Below are positions 1 through 9,969 of a stretch of 64,000 nucleotides of DNA, piece after piece. The notes under the pieces are model-generated. The model was given only the letters and a program-made list of their open reading frames with translations. It searched no databases and was not told the origin of the DNA. Numbering within the stretch: position 1 is the first letter of the stretch; the number at the start of each line of letters is the position of its first letter. The position numbers and the translations under genes were made by a program. Source of the stretch: an uncultured Nitrosomonadaceae bacterium (lineage in GTDB: Bacteria > Pseudomonadota > Gammaproteobacteria > Burkholderiales > Nitrosomonadaceae); assembly GCA_943787405.1 (NCBI GenBank), contig CALSMH010000001.1, positions 310,001 through 374,000 on the forward strand. Direction: 5' to 3'.

Positions 1-373
1 GCATAAAGTCTTTGCGCAGAACTGGTAAATTACATGCCTCACGTGCTTGTTTTAAGTCTTCTGCATCACCTTGAAAGAACTGCTTGTCAGTAAGTATGGA
101 TAAGCACGTTGCACCATGAGCAGCATAGCTGCGGGCAATGCTAGCGGGATCAAAATGATCTCGTAATAAGCCTCTACTGGGACTTGCTTTTTTAATCTCT
201 GCAATAACTGCTGGAGACCCAGAAGCAATGCTATTACGGATGGCACCTGTAAAATCACGGGGCGGTAAAGCAGAATTAGCGTTAGCATTAATTGTTGCTA
301 GAGACTTTCTATCCTTTGCAGCAGAAATCTCTTTTATTTTTACGGTAAGTATTTTTTGTAGGATATTGGTCAT
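1..373 (-). CDS. trpC: Indole-3-glycerol phosphate synthase, 5' part
   Basis: Only the first 124 codons lie in the window; the gene runs off the left edge. The reading frame starts at the ATG at 371-373. It contains the TrpC signature [12 protein letters not shown] near residues 56-67, whose lysine is catalytic in the family, followed by the usual DFDP-like stretch and an RKDF motif at the edge. TrpC closes the indole ring in tryptophan synthesis by converting carboxyphenylamino-deoxyribulose phosphate to indole glycerol phosphate. It follows trpD on the same strand after a 76-base gap, giving the order trpG-trpD-trpC. The cut at the edge is a window artefact, not a broken gene. Confidence 0.95.
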   Translation of the reverse strand, partial: MTNILQKILTVKIKEISAAKDRKSLATINANANSALPPRDFTGAIRNSIASGSPAVIAEIKKASPSRGLLRDHFDPASIARSYAAHGATCLSILTDKQFFQGDAEDLKQAREACNLPVLRKDFM

Positions 374-449
374 CTACAGTCTTTATCAAAAATTGATAAG
401 TAAAAGTATATTGGGTTAGGAAGAGTATTAGACGAAGATAAGTTTACTA

Positions 450-1469
450 TTAGTTTCTATTGGTAAATTGTATCAGCTCTTGTAATTTTTCTCTGGCTAA
501 GCCATTTTCTATTACTATACGGGCTTTTTCCACACCTAGCTCCAGAGAATCTGTTATGCCGGAAACATAAATTGTTGCCCCGGCATTAAGCAGCACAATA
601 TCCAGCGCTGGTCCAGATTGATTCTCCAGAACAGATAGTATTACGTCTTTAGATTGCTCACTATTCTGAACTGCAAGGGTTGAAATATCAGATACTTTAA
701 TACCAAAATCTTCTGGCTTAATAGAATATTCAGTTATTTCTCCATTCCTAAGCTCTCCCACTTTGGTCTCACATGCAGTCGTGATTTCATCTAGTCCATC
801 ATGGCCATGCACAACCAACACATGTTGGCTATTTAGCCGTTGCAGGACACGAACTAAGATTCCAACAAGTTCAGGACTAAATACTCCTAGCACCTGATTT
901 TTTGCCCCGGCAGGATTTGTTAATGGGCCTAGTATGTTAAATAGGGTGCGCACTCCTAGCTTATGACGTACCGGTGCTATATTTTTCATAGCACCGTGGA
1001 AATTAGGAGCAAACATAAAACCCACGCCAATTTCATTAACAGCCTGGGCTACTTGTTCGGACGTTTGATTAATATTGACACCCAGAGTTTCAAGCACATC
1101 AGCACTTCCTGATTTACTTGAAACTGAACGCCCTCCATGTTTAGCAATGCGGGCTCCGGCCGCCGCGGCAACAAATGCTGCAGCAGTGGAAATATTGAAG
1201 GTATGGGCAGTATCACCACCAGTACCACAAGTATCTACCAGATTTTGAGGATTGGTGAGATCTACTTTTGTAGCAAGATTACGCATTACCTGCGAGGCTG
1301 CAACAATTTCTCCAATAGTCTCTCTTTTAACTCTTAGGCCAACAATGATGGCAGAAGTAAGCTCAGGCGAGATCTTTCCTTCAATGATCTGGTCCATGAG
1401 TGAGCGCATCTCATCATGAAGAATTTCATGGTGATCTATTAAACGCATAAGAGCTTCTTGCGGGGTCAT
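450..1469 (-). CDS. trpD: Anthranilate phosphoribosyltransferase
   Basis: This 339-residue protein has the normal length for TrpD, which joins anthranilate to PRPP in the second step of tryptophan synthesis. The PRPP-binding loop GTGGD is at residues 82-86, NIST at 92-95, and the long conserved KHGGRSVSSKSGSADVLE block at 110-127. The start is an ATG 47 bases after trpG, and trpC follows. The three genes read as one operon with trpG as the first gene seen here; trpE is not in the window. Confidence 0.97.
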   Translation of the reverse strand: MTPQEALMRLIDHHEILHDEMRSLMDQIIEGKISPELTSAIIVGLRVKRETIGEIVAASQVMRNLATKVDLTNPQNLVDTCGTGGDTAHTFNISTAAAFVAAAAGARIAKHGGRSVSSKSGSADVLETLGVNINQTSEQVAQAVNEIGVGFMFAPNFHGAMKNIAPVRHKLGVRTLFNILGPLTNPAGAKNQVLGVFSPELVGILVRVLQRLNSQHVLVVHGHDGLDEITTACETKVGELRNGEITEYSIKPEDFGIKVSDISTLAVQNSEQSKDVILSVLENQSGPALDIVLLNAGATIYVSGITDSLELGVEKARIVIENGLAREKLQELIQFTNRN

Positions 1470-1516
1470 GATTAAATCCTCTGCTAAGATATTCTAATAT
1501 TATTTGCTTCTATCAA

Positions 1517-2080
1517 TTATTGGGTAAGAAAATTTTTGAGTAATTTATGTCCATGTTCAGTCAGAAAAGATTCTGGATGAAACTGTACACCTTGAATCGC
1601 CAGATCTTTGTGACGTACACCCATAATTTCACCATCTTCTGCCCTTGCAGTTATTTCCAGACAATCTGGCAGGCTTTTTTCTTCAATGGCCAGAGAATGG
1701 TAGCGGGTGGCAGTAAATGGATTAGGTAGGTTATGAAATACACCCGTATCATTATGAGAAATTAACGTAGTTTTCCCATGCATTAACTGCTTAGCATGGA
1801 TAATTTTTCCACCAAATGTCTGTCCTATGCTTTGGTGACCCAGACAAACGCCTAATATTGGAATTTTTTCACAATAGCGTTCAATTAACGATATCGATAC
1901 TCCTGCTTCCATAGGTGTGCAGGGGCCAGGAGAAATTACAATAAATGATGGTTCCAGCTTTATTATTTCGTCTGGTGTAATTTCATCGTTACGAAATACT
2001 GCTACATCCTCTCCAAGCTCCCCGAAATACTGCACTAAGTTATAAGTGAAGGAGTCGTAATTATCGATCATCAGCAGCAT
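1517..2080 (-). CDS. trpG: Anthranilate synthase glutamine amidotransferase subunit
   Basis: This is a class I glutamine amidotransferase of 187 residues. The nucleophile is Cys79 in GVCLGHQ, and the other triad members are His168 and Glu170 in QFHPES. The SPGPCTP motif at 50-56 is typical of TrpG/PabA. It supplies ammonia from glutamine to the synthase subunit (TrpE). TrpG often also serves folate synthesis by pairing with PabB; the sequence cannot show this. It heads the visible trpG-trpD-trpC order, with about 150 bases of non-coding DNA upstream. Confidence 0.96.
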   Translation of the reverse strand: MLLMIDNYDSFTYNLVQYFGELGEDVAVFRNDEITPDEIIKLEPSFIVISPGPCTPMEAGVSISLIERYCEKIPILGVCLGHQSIGQTFGGKIIHAKQLMHGKTTLISHNDTGVFHNLPNPFTATRYHSLAIEEKSLPDCLEITARAEDGEIMGVRHKDLAIQGVQFHPESFLTEHGHKLLKNFLTQ

Positions 2081-2233
2081 GTTATTCTATCCATGTTGTA
2101 GTCATTAAGTAGAGCTAGCCAGAATTATGCCATGATAAGATGGAGGAAGTATCATATATGGGTTAGAGAGTTCCATATAGAGTGAAATATGAATAAAGAT
2201 AGCTAATTAGGCTGAGCGCTATTAGATTTTTTA

Positions 2234-3469
2234 CTAAACTAATACTTCTACTGGCTCCGGGTGATTAAGGAACTTAGTTGGGCTCGCTGTTAATCCATAA
2301 GCGCCGGATTGAAATACAACAATTAAATCTCCGACATCAGCCTTTGCCATTTCAACTTCGTCTGCTAATAAATCCAGAGGAGTGCACAGTGGGCCAACAA
2401 CCGTAACGCTTTCTCTTTCATGGCCGACTACCTTATTACCGACCACCACAGGATAGTTCTTGCGGATTACCTGACCAAAATTGCCAGAAGCTGCTAAATG
2501 GTGATGTAACCCACCATCCGTTATTAGAAAAACTCGCTTCCTTGATATTTTTCTCTCAAGAACACGGCAAACATAGATACCTGATTCAGCCACGATATAT
2601 CGTCCAAGCTCAATTTCAATTCTTGTATTAGGAGCATGTTTCTTTGTTTCATTAATTAGGCGATGTAAATTTTTGCATACTGATTTTAGGTCCAGTTCTT
2701 TATCACCAGGAAAATAAGGGATACCAAATCCGCCGCCGATATTAAGCAGTCGGATTGGGCAAGAAGCCTGTTTGGCCAGGGAAAGTCCGAGTTGTATAGT
2801 TCTTTCTTGTGCCTCTTGGATAGCAGCAGCATTCAGGTTTTGTGAGCCGCAAAATATATGAAATCCTTCAAAATTCAGCTTAAGTCCATGCATTCTTGCC
2901 AGCATAGATGGGACACGCTCTGCATCAACTCCAAACTGTTTGGCCCCCCCACTCATTTTCATACCAGACGATTTCAATTCAAAATTAGGGTTGACCCGTA
3001 TCGCTACTTTAGGACAGATACCAAGATGTTGGCCAAGTATTGCGATACGCTCCATTTCTTGTTTTGATTCCATATTTAAGGTAACGCCAGAGGCAATAGC
3101 ACAGCTGAGTTCGTTATCTTTTTTTCCAGGACCAGCAAAACTAATTTGACCGGGAAGTATTGGCGTATCAAGGGCAACTCTTAATTCACCTACTGACGCC
3201 ACATCTATTCCGTCTACTATGGCAGCTAGATGTTGCACGACAGCAGGCATGGGATTGGCTTTCATCGAATAGCGGATTTGTACCTCAGGAGGTAAATATT
3301 TGCGTAAAAGAGCAACCCGGTCTGTAATAAGTTGTCTGTCATATGCATAGAACGGAGTCGTACCTACTCGCTGTGCCAATTGGGAAAGTGACATACCACC
3401 AATCTGAAGACTGTCTTCAATCAAAGAAAACTGGGTCATAGGGGCATGTTTTAAAAGTATTTTTTTCAT
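2234..3469 (-). CDS. PLP-dependent decarboxylase, exosortase A system-associated type
   Basis: The protein has 411 residues and belongs to the fold-III decarboxylases related to diaminopimelate and ornithine decarboxylase. The PLP lysine is Lys70 in YSMKANP, the phosphate-binding glycine run is GGGFGIPYF at 245-253, ELGRY is at 287-291, and the C-terminal active-site pair is Cys362 and Tyr391 (in QSGAYG). It starts at an ATG overlapping the stop of the upstream ligase by four bases (ATGA), so the two are probably translationally coupled. The pairing of an AMP-forming ligase with this decarboxylase matches the exosortase A-associated gene pair known from PEP-CTERM/exopolysaccharide loci. Lysine or diaminopimelate decarboxylase activity is less likely given that partner. 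Its substrate is unknown. Confidence 0.85.
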   Translation of the reverse strand: MKKILLKHAPMTQFSLIEDSLQIGGMSLSQLAQRVGTTPFYAYDRQLITDRVALLRKYLPPEVQIRYSMKANPMPAVVQHLAAIVDGIDVASVGELRVALDTPILPGQISFAGPGKKDNELSCAIASGVTLNMESKQEMERIAILGQHLGICPKVAIRVNPNFELKSSGMKMSGGAKQFGVDAERVPSMLARMHGLKLNFEGFHIFCGSQNLNAAAIQEAQERTIQLGLSLAKQASCPIRLLNIGGGFGIPYFPGDKELDLKSVCKNLHRLINETKKHAPNTRIEIELGRYIVAESGIYVCRVLERKISRKRVFLITDGGLHHHLAASGNFGQVIRKNYPVVVGNKVVGHERESVTVVGPLCTPLDLLADEVEMAKADVGDLIVVFQSGAYGLTASPTKFLNHPEPVEVLV

Positions 3470-5052
3470 TTTTTAGCTTTGACAGTATTTTCTTGTATTT
3501 CCTTGGAAAGGAGTTTTCTATCTATTTTACCGTTAGAGTTATGTGGTAATGGTGCCTTTTTAAATATAATTTGACTGGGCAGCATGAAAGCAGGAAGGTT
3601 AAGTTTACAGGCTGCTAGCAATGCATCTGCATCAACATTTGTACCCTCTCTAGGCGTTACAATCAAGACTATGGCTTGTCCAAGAACGAGATGGGGGATT
3701 CCAATAGCAGCAGCTTCATCTATAAGTTTAGTCGCATAAATTACTTCTTCTATTTCGGTAGGGCTTACACGATAACCAGAAGTTTTTATCATTTCATCTT
3801 GGCGGCATATAAAATATAAGTAGCCCTCTTTATCAGAACGTACTGTATCACCTGACCATACTGCTATTTCCGGGGTGGGCAGCCCAGTTTTTTGATGAAA
3901 AAAAGGCCGAAATCGTACTGAAGTTTTTTCAAGGTTATTCCAATATCCCATAGATACTAAAGCTCCTCTATGTACTAATTCTCCTGGTTCGCCAGGAGCG
4001 CATTCCGTTCCATCCTCCCGTAATACCAGAACCTCAGCATTAGGAATAGCCTTGCCAATGGAATTAGGTCTGGTATCTATTTCCTGAGGAGATAGGTATG
4101 TTGAACGAAAAGCTTCGGTAAGACCATACATTAGAAATATTTTGGTTTTGGGAAGGATGCCACGGAGCATACCGAGTGTAGCCTGCGGCATTGTGCCCCC
4201 CGAATTTGTAATATACCGCAATGAGGTAATTTTTGGCCAATCTAGCTGTGCTAATTGAATCCACAAAGGGGGAACAGCTCCTAGGCCACTAATTTCTTCC
4301 GCCTGAATTATTTCAATGATTTCCCGTGGAAAAAGATGGTTCGATAAAACGCATGTGGCGCTTGTATGAAATGCCGTAGTAAGTTGATTAAATCCATAAT
4401 CAAAACTTAGTGGCAGAACTGACAGAATTCGATCATCGGGACCATTTTCTAGGTACTGAGCCACACTTTCAGCTCCTGCAACTATATTTCGATGGGAAAG
4501 GACTACTCCTTTGGGCTTACCAGTGCTACCTGATGTATAGAGAATCGCAGCCATATCGCTATCAATTATTCTAAATCCCCTAATGGAGGCAGAGGGAGAG
4601 CATAATTGATCCCAAGATATAATATTCAGGCCAGAAATTACAGGTAGCTTCTCTTCTGAATCAACGACTACTATAGTATGTAGATCAGGGCACTGTGGTA
4701 GCACAGTAATAAGTAAATTCAGTCTGTCAACTGAGGTCACCAGGATCTTTACATTACAATCACATAAGATATAGGAAACTTGTTCTGGTTTGAGAATAGG
4801 GTTGACGGGTACAAATACCCCGCCAGCTGCAGCTGCACCAAACAGAGAGATCACTGTTTCATAACGTTTTTCTAGATATACAGCTAGACGTTCATTCCGA
4901 TACAGTCCCTGGGAAATAAGGTTAGAAGCTACATTCTCTACCTCTTCGGACAGGGTAGCGTAGTCCTTTTTGGTTCCTTGATAGACAAGTGCATCTAAAT
5001 CAGGGGTCTGATTCGCAGATTTATAAATTAATTTATGTACAAGATTCGACAT
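3466..5052 (-). CDS. Acyl-CoA ligase (AMP-forming), exosortase A system-associated type
   Basis: This 528-residue protein is an ANL-superfamily adenylating enzyme. The P-loop LYTSGSTGKPKG lies at 171-182, the MYGLTE motif is in the middle, the hinge region with SGDTVRSDKEGYLYF and RQDEMIKTSGYRVSP follows, and the adenylation lysine is in NSNGKIDRK near the C-terminus. All elements needed for adenylate formation are present. It overlaps the PLP decarboxylase by four bases. In exosortase A loci this type of ligase is thought to activate an acyl or amino acid group, but the real substrate is not known. No exosortase, PEP-CTERM protein or glycosyltransferase is nearby, so the pair is separated from its usual cluster here. 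Confidence 0.85.
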   Translation of the reverse strand: MSNLVHKLIYKSANQTPDLDALVYQGTKKDYATLSEEVENVASNLISQGLYRNERLAVYLEKRYETVISLFGAAAAGGVFVPVNPILKPEQVSYILCDCNVKILVTSVDRLNLLITVLPQCPDLHTIVVVDSEEKLPVISGLNIISWDQLCSPSASIRGFRIIDSDMAAILYTSGSTGKPKGVVLSHRNIVAGAESVAQYLENGPDDRILSVLPLSFDYGFNQLTTAFHTSATCVLSNHLFPREIIEIIQAEEISGLGAVPPLWIQLAQLDWPKITSLRYITNSGGTMPQATLGMLRGILPKTKIFLMYGLTEAFRSTYLSPQEIDTRPNSIGKAIPNAEVLVLREDGTECAPGEPGELVHRGALVSMGYWNNLEKTSVRFRPFFHQKTGLPTPEIAVWSGDTVRSDKEGYLYFICRQDEMIKTSGYRVSPTEIEEVIYATKLIDEAAAIGIPHLVLGQAIVLIVTPREGTNVDADALLAACKLNLPAFMLPSQIIFKKAPLPHNSNGKIDRKLLSKEIQENTVKAKK

Positions 5053-5106
5053 TTTGAAAGAATTATTGATAGATAAACAAATATTATTAGGTGGTTAATT
5101 AGGTGG

Positions 5107-5235
5107 TTATTTAATTATTTCATTCCACGGTTTTTTATAAGGGGTAGATTCAAGTTCGAAGCAACACCTGAAGGTGGATTCGTGTAGCGCACCGTCTTCC
5201 ACAAAGAATACCTCATCTGGGTTATTATTACGCAA
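5107..5235 (-). other. Short open frame (42 codons) ahead of the ligase gene, possible gene remnant
   Basis: On the minus strand an open frame ends with TAA at 5107-5109 and is bounded upstream by an in-frame TAA at about 5236-5238. It could begin only at a TTG at 5233-5235, with no clear ribosome site. The deduced peptide includes NPDEVFFVEDG and ends KKPWNEIIK, with a mixed charged and aromatic composition that looks more like protein than random AT-rich DNA. It ends 54 bases before the ligase start. It could be the 3' remnant of a lost gene of the same unit, a tiny gene, or chance. I do not recognise a family. Confidence 0.3.
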
Positions 5236-5265
5236 TTAATCGTTAGGAATTTAGTTGATAAAACC

Positions 5266-5295
5266 TAGACTTGTCTGTCATGAACAGGCTACAAT
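5266..5295 (+). promoter_or_regulatory. Candidate promoter for ribF-ileS
   Basis: TAGACT (5266-5271) and TACAAT (5290-5295) are separated by 18 bases and lie just upstream of the ribF start at 5322. The -10 matches the sigma-70 consensus well; the -35 matches at four of six positions. Confidence 0.4.
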
Positions 5296-5321
5296 TCTAG
5301 CTTTTAGGGAATCTTAGTATC

Positions 5322-6290
5322 ATGCATGTTTCTCGTGGGATCCCTATTCTGGCTAAAGATTCTACTGCACTTACTATAGGTAATTTTGATGGAGTTCATT
5401 TAGGCCATCAGGCTATGATCATTCGCCTGAATGAAGCAGCTTCTCGGCTTAACCTTGCCTCCTGTGTCATGATTTTTGAGCCCCATCCTCGTGAGTTTTT
5501 TACACCAGATAAGGCGCCAATAAGACTTACCAGTCTTCGGGAGAAACTTGAATTATTGGCGGAGTTGAACGTAGAACGTGTGCAGGTCTGTCATTTTAAT
5601 TCTGATTTTGCATCAATTAGTGCGGAAGGATTTATAGCAAGAATTCTAAATCGTGGACTTTCTGTTCGCTGGATATTGGTGGGTGATGATTTTCGATTTG
5701 GTGCTCTTCGTAGAGGTGACTGCGCGATGTTGAAAGCTTCTTCCTTACAATATGGCTTTGAAGTAGAAGAAATGGACAGTTATACCTTAGGTAATTTAAG
5801 GGTTTCAAGCACAGCAATACGGGGGGCGTTGGCAGCGGGAGATTTAGAGAGGGCTAAATATCTTTTGGGCCGCCCTTATAGTATTAGTGGCCGGGTTATC
5901 GGAGGTAACAGGCTAGGGAGAAAAATAGGCTTTCCTACTGCTAATATTCAGTTGAGGCATAATCGGCCACCAGTATCTGGTATTTTTGTAGTTAAAGTAT
6001 ATGGTACGGATGAAGCATCTCCACAAACAGAAGTACATGGTGTGGCTAGCTTAGGTGTCAGGCCCACCGTATGTGAAAATGGCAAGCCAGTTCTTGAGGT
6101 GTATTTGTTCAACTTTGAGAAAGAGATATATGGTTGTCATTTACGAGTAGAATTTTTACAAAAACTTCGAGATGAAGAGAAATACTCGGACCTTGAGGAG
6201 CTTACTAGGCAAATTGGATATGATGTAGAAAATGCAAAGAATTATTTTTTAAGTTCTCAATCACCAGTAAATATAAAGAAAATTTCATGA
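5322..6290 (+). CDS. ribF: Bifunctional riboflavin kinase / FAD synthetase
   Basis: RibF makes FMN from riboflavin and then FAD. The N-terminal adenylyltransferase domain shows [11 protein letters not shown] at 20-30, with the HxGH-like nucleotide motif, and a later STAIRGAL stretch. The C-terminal kinase domain begins near residue 185 and contains GFPTANI, the flavokinase signature. At 322 residues the length is normal. The stop overlaps the ileS ATG by four bases (ATGA), the common ribF-ileS-lspA arrangement, so the two are probably co-translated. Confidence 0.97.
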   Translation: MHVSRGIPILAKDSTALTIGNFDGVHLGHQAMIIRLNEAASRLNLASCVMIFEPHPREFFTPDKAPIRLTSLREKLELLAELNVERVQVCHFNSDFASISAEGFIARILNRGLSVRWILVGDDFRFGALRRGDCAMLKASSLQYGFEVEEMDSYTLGNLRVSSTAIRGALAAGDLERAKYLLGRPYSISGRVIGGNRLGRKIGFPTANIQLRHNRPPVSGIFVVKVYGTDEASPQTEVHGVASLGVRPTVCENGKPVLEVYLFNFEKEIYGCHLRVEFLQKLRDEEKYSDLEELTRQIGYDVENAKNYFLSSQSPVNIKKIS

Positions 6291-9199
6291 CAGAGTATAA
6301 AAAAACGCTTAATTTGCCTGATACACTTTTTCCAATGCGCGGTAATCTTGCTAAGCGTGAGCCCGTTATGCTAGAGAACTGGAAGAATAAAGAACTGTAT
6401 CAGAGGATTCGTGAAGTTTGTAAAGGGCGGCCAAAATTTATTTTGCACGATGGGCCACCATATGCCAATGGTGATATCCATATTGGTCATGCAGCCAATA
6501 AAATTTTCAAAGATATTATTATAAAAAGTAAGACACTCGATGGCTTTGATGCGCCATATATCCCTGGGTGGGATTGCCATGGCCTACCAATTGAGCATCA
6601 GATAGAAAAGAAACATGGCAAGAATTTACCCGCAGATAAAATGCGAGAATTATGTCGGGTTTTTGCAAAAGAACAGGTTGAGAAGCAAAAAGCTGGCTTT
6701 ATTCGGCTTGGAGTGTTGGGGGACTGGGACAGGCCTTATCTAACTATGGACTATCAGATTGAGGCTGGAATCATTCGTGCACTCGGAAAGATTCATAAGA
6801 AAGGGTATCTTTATCAGGGACAAAAGCCTGTCAATTGGTGTATTGACTGTAGGTCTGCGCTTGCTGAAGCAGAAGTAGAATATGAGGATAAAATTTCATC
6901 AGCAATAGATGTAGCATTTCTAGTAAACGATAATGACGCTCTTGCCAAAGCAATAGGTGTGCCGGTTATCAGTGAACCAGCTTTTGCTGTAATCTGGACA
7001 ACTACACCCTGGACCTTACCAGCTAACCAGGCGGTAAGTGTACACCCAGACCATAATTATCATTTGATTCGTACGAATAAGGGACTATTGATTCTGTCAG
7101 GTGAAATTTATACCGGAAGCAAGTCTGTTGAGTCATCTGTAATCGATAAGGAATCAACCCAAGACGTTCCAGAAAATTTATCTCTTAGTCAGTTTTGTTT
7201 GACAAATTATGGCTTAGAAAATTTAGGAGTGGTTGGTGCCTGTAAGGGGTCAGCACTTAATCTGATCAAGTTGAAACATCCATTTGATGATCGGTTTGTA
7301 CCAATCGTTTGTAGCAAGCATGTTACAACTGATGCGGGAACAGGACTAGTACATATTGCTCCTGCACATGGTGTTGATGATTATGTTGTTGGTCAGAAAT
7401 ATAGTTTGCCGGTAGATAACCCGGTTGATAATGAGGGTAAATTTTACAACCACATACCACTTGTGGGTGGATTGTCAGTTTGGAAGGCTACCGAAGTGGT
7501 GGTTGGAGAATTGAACAAAAATAATTTGTTATTGTATTCAGATAAATTTCAACATAGTTATCCTCATTGTTGGCGACACAGGACACCAATTATATTTCGT
7601 GCTACTAGGCAGTGGTTCATTGGTATGGATGTTCCTCCAGTCTGCAATGATGTTTCACAAGATTTAAGTTCTGTGGCAGGGCTACCAGATAGCCAGGATA
7701 ATATTCGGAACCGAGCTAACTCTGCAGTAACTTCGACTGAATTTTTTCCGACTTGGGGCCGTGCCCGGTTGGAGTCGATGATTAAGAATCGTTTTGATTG
7801 GTGTGTATCGCGCCAAAGAAAATGGGGCGTTCCTATGGCGATTTTTGTACATAAAGAAACTCATGAACCACATCCAAATACTGAGTTATTTATTGAAAAG
7901 ATTGCGAAAATGGTTGAACAGAAAGGAATTGAGGCATGGTTTAGCTTGGATATAACAGAGTTTATGGGAGAAGAATCAAAAGACTATAAAAAATTAACAG
8001 ATACTTTAGATGTTTGGTTTGATTCCGGTACTACACATGATACCGTTTTGAAATTATCTGAAGAGATAGGGTTTCCTGCGGATTTATATTTGGAAGGCTC
8101 TGATCAGCACCGGGGTTGGTTCCAGTCTTCTCTTCTAACAAGCTGCGCTATTAATAATGGTCAGGCCCCCTACAAAGCATTGCTTACTCATGGTTTTGTA
8201 GTAGATGGCAATGGCCATAAAATGAGCAAGTCAAAAGGTAACGTCATAGCTCCTCAGAAAGTGGTAGATACTTTAGGTGCTGATATTTTAAGGTTATGGG
8301 CAGCATCAACCGATTACTCTGGTGAGATTTCTATTTCAGACGAAATTCTGAAACGAGTGGTGGAAAGTTATCGCCGCATCCGTAACACACTACGATTTTT
8401 ACTAGCTAATCTGTCAGACTTTAATTTCGATAAAGACTTTGTGGAAGAAGACCAATGGCTAGAGATTGATCGCTATATGCTAACGTTTACTAGGTCATTT
8501 CAGGATGACCTGATACAGAGTTATCACCGCAATGAATTTCATGTAGTAGTAAATAAATTACACTATTTCTGCTCTGAAGACTTGGGTGGATTCTATCTAG
8601 ACATTCTTAAAGATCGGCTTTATACGGCTAAACCCACAGGTTTGTCGCGACGTTCAGCGCAGAGCGCACTATTTCATATTACACATAGCCTAGTACGCTT
8701 GCTTGCACCTATTCTAAGTTTTACTGCAGAAGAGGTGTGGGGAAACCTTACAAGCAAAGAGGGTGACAGTGTATTGCTGCATACTTGGTATAAACTTCCG
8801 TTACAAACAACGGATACTAAATTATTAGTGCAGCGCTGGACAAGACTCCGGGAATTACGTTCTGCGGTGCAAAAACAACTAGAGGAATCGAGAGCGAAGG
8901 GAATCATTGGCTCATCACTTTCAGCAGTTGTAAATATTTCTGCTGCTGGTGATGATTTTTCTCTTCTAGATAGCCTTGGAGACGATTTAAGACTAGTTTT
9001 TGTGGCTTCAGAAGTAGAGGTAACGAGAATTAAAGATTCTTCAGAAAGAAGTATTCTTGTGACTCCGAGCCCCCACTCTAAGTGCGAGCGCTGCTGGCAC
9101 TATCGTAAAGATGTCGGCTATAAGGTAGATCACCCCACTATCTGTGCTAGATGTGTTTCTAATCTTTTTGGGCAGGGCGAAGAACGTAAATTTGCCTGA
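6287..9199 (+). CDS. ileS: Isoleucyl-tRNA synthetase
   Basis: This 970-residue class I synthetase charges tRNA-Ile. The ATP-binding HIGH motif is at about residue 65 within [13 protein letters not shown], and KMSKS is at about 645-649. A C-terminal zinc-binding region (CERCW and CARC, about 932-956) is characteristic of the bacterial type. A large editing (CP1) insertion separates the catalytic halves, with the [10 protein letters not shown] motif near residue 240. It sits between ribF (four-base overlap) and lspA, the standard proteobacterial order. No residues are missing from the key motifs. Confidence 0.98.
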   Translation: MTEYKKTLNLPDTLFPMRGNLAKREPVMLENWKNKELYQRIREVCKGRPKFILHDGPPYANGDIHIGHAANKIFKDIIIKSKTLDGFDAPYIPGWDCHGLPIEHQIEKKHGKNLPADKMRELCRVFAKEQVEKQKAGFIRLGVLGDWDRPYLTMDYQIEAGIIRALGKIHKKGYLYQGQKPVNWCIDCRSALAEAEVEYEDKISSAIDVAFLVNDNDALAKAIGVPVISEPAFAVIWTTTPWTLPANQAVSVHPDHNYHLIRTNKGLLILSGEIYTGSKSVESSVIDKESTQDVPENLSLSQFCLTNYGLENLGVVGACKGSALNLIKLKHPFDDRFVPIVCSKHVTTDAGTGLVHIAPAHGVDDYVVGQKYSLPVDNPVDNEGKFYNHIPLVGGLSVWKATEVVVGELNKNNLLLYSDKFQHSYPHCWRHRTPIIFRATRQWFIGMDVPPVCNDVSQDLSSVAGLPDSQDNIRNRANSAVTSTEFFPTWGRARLESMIKNRFDWCVSRQRKWGVPMAIFVHKETHEPHPNTELFIEKIAKMVEQKGIEAWFSLDITEFMGEESKDYKKLTDTLDVWFDSGTTHDTVLKLSEEIGFPADLYLEGSDQHRGWFQSSLLTSCAINNGQAPYKALLTHGFVVDGNGHKMSKSKGNVIAPQKVVDTLGADILRLWAASTDYSGEISISDEILKRVVESYRRIRNTLRFLLANLSDFNFDKDFVEEDQWLEIDRYMLTFTRSFQDDLIQSYHRNEFHVVVNKLHYFCSEDLGGFYLDILKDRLYTAKPTGLSRRSAQSALFHITHSLVRLLAPILSFTAEEVWGNLTSKEGDSVLLHTWYKLPLQTTDTKLLVQRWTRLRELRSAVQKQLEESRAKGIIGSSLSAVVNISAAGDDFSLLDSLGDDLRLVFVASEVEVTRIKDSSERSILVTPSPHSKCERCWHYRKDVGYKVDHPTICARCVSNLFGQGEERKFA

Positions 9200-9314
9200 G
9201 CTTAAAATTAAACGAGTATTTATTTAATTCTTGTAAGATAAGTATAGTAATTATATTTTATGGCCCTAGTAGGGGCTAGCTTGAATATTAATTATTCATA
9301 AAAAATGGATCGAA

Positions 9315-9779
9315 ATGAAATTTCGTACTAGTTTAATCCTTGCATTAGTTATCCTTATACTGGATTTTGTTACTAAGCGTTGGGTCGAATCAGAATTGAT
9401 TTATGGGCAACAGGTTCCATTAACAAGTTTCTTTAATTTAGTTCTGGCATTTAATGCTGGAGCAGCTTTTAGTTTTTTAAGTGATGAGTCTGGTTGGCAG
9501 CGGTGGCTCTTTAGTGGAATTTCTATATGCGCTTCAGTTTTGATTATTTATCTTCTAAAAAAACATTTTTTAGAAAAACTATTTTGTGTTTCATTAAGCT
9601 TTATATTAGGTGGTGCTCTAGGAAATTTATGGGACCGAATAGCCCTTGGTTACGTAGTTGATTTTCTAGATTTTCATTATGGTGGCTACCATTGGCCAGC
9701 ATTCAATGTAGCTGATTCGGCAATATGTGTAGGGGCATTGCTTTTAATACTTGAAAGCTTTAAGCATAAAGAAAAGTAA
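9315..9779 (+). CDS. lspA: Lipoprotein signal peptidase (signal peptidase II)
   Basis: LspA is an inner-membrane aspartyl protease that cleaves prolipoprotein signal peptides after lipid attachment. The 154-residue sequence has four hydrophobic segments. The conserved blocks are FNAGAAFSFL (46-55), GNLWDRI (103-109), VVDFLDFH with Asp116, and FNVADSAI with Asp134; the two aspartates form the catalytic pair. It is 115 bases after ileS on the same strand. The ispH gene often found next in this order is absent. MlaA in this window (a predicted lipoprotein) would be one substrate. Confidence 0.96.
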   Translation: MKFRTSLILALVILILDFVTKRWVESELIYGQQVPLTSFFNLVLAFNAGAAFSFLSDESGWQRWLFSGISICASVLIIYLLKKHFLEKLFCVSLSFILGGALGNLWDRIALGYVVDFLDFHYGGYHWPAFNVADSAICVGALLLILESFKHKEK

Positions 9780-9969
9780 TTAATAGCTGTTTAATAACAT
9801 CATGCATGCTTTCCAATTGAAATTTGGCTCTTATAGTTCTCTCCAAGAGTTAGGGCTTTATTTTTTGATTGACCAGTATGCCTCTTATAATTTAAAAAGA
9901 CTCCTTTTTCGCCTGTTGGTTACGACACAGTACAGAGGATGGATAGCGATTTTATTCGAGAATAAGGAT

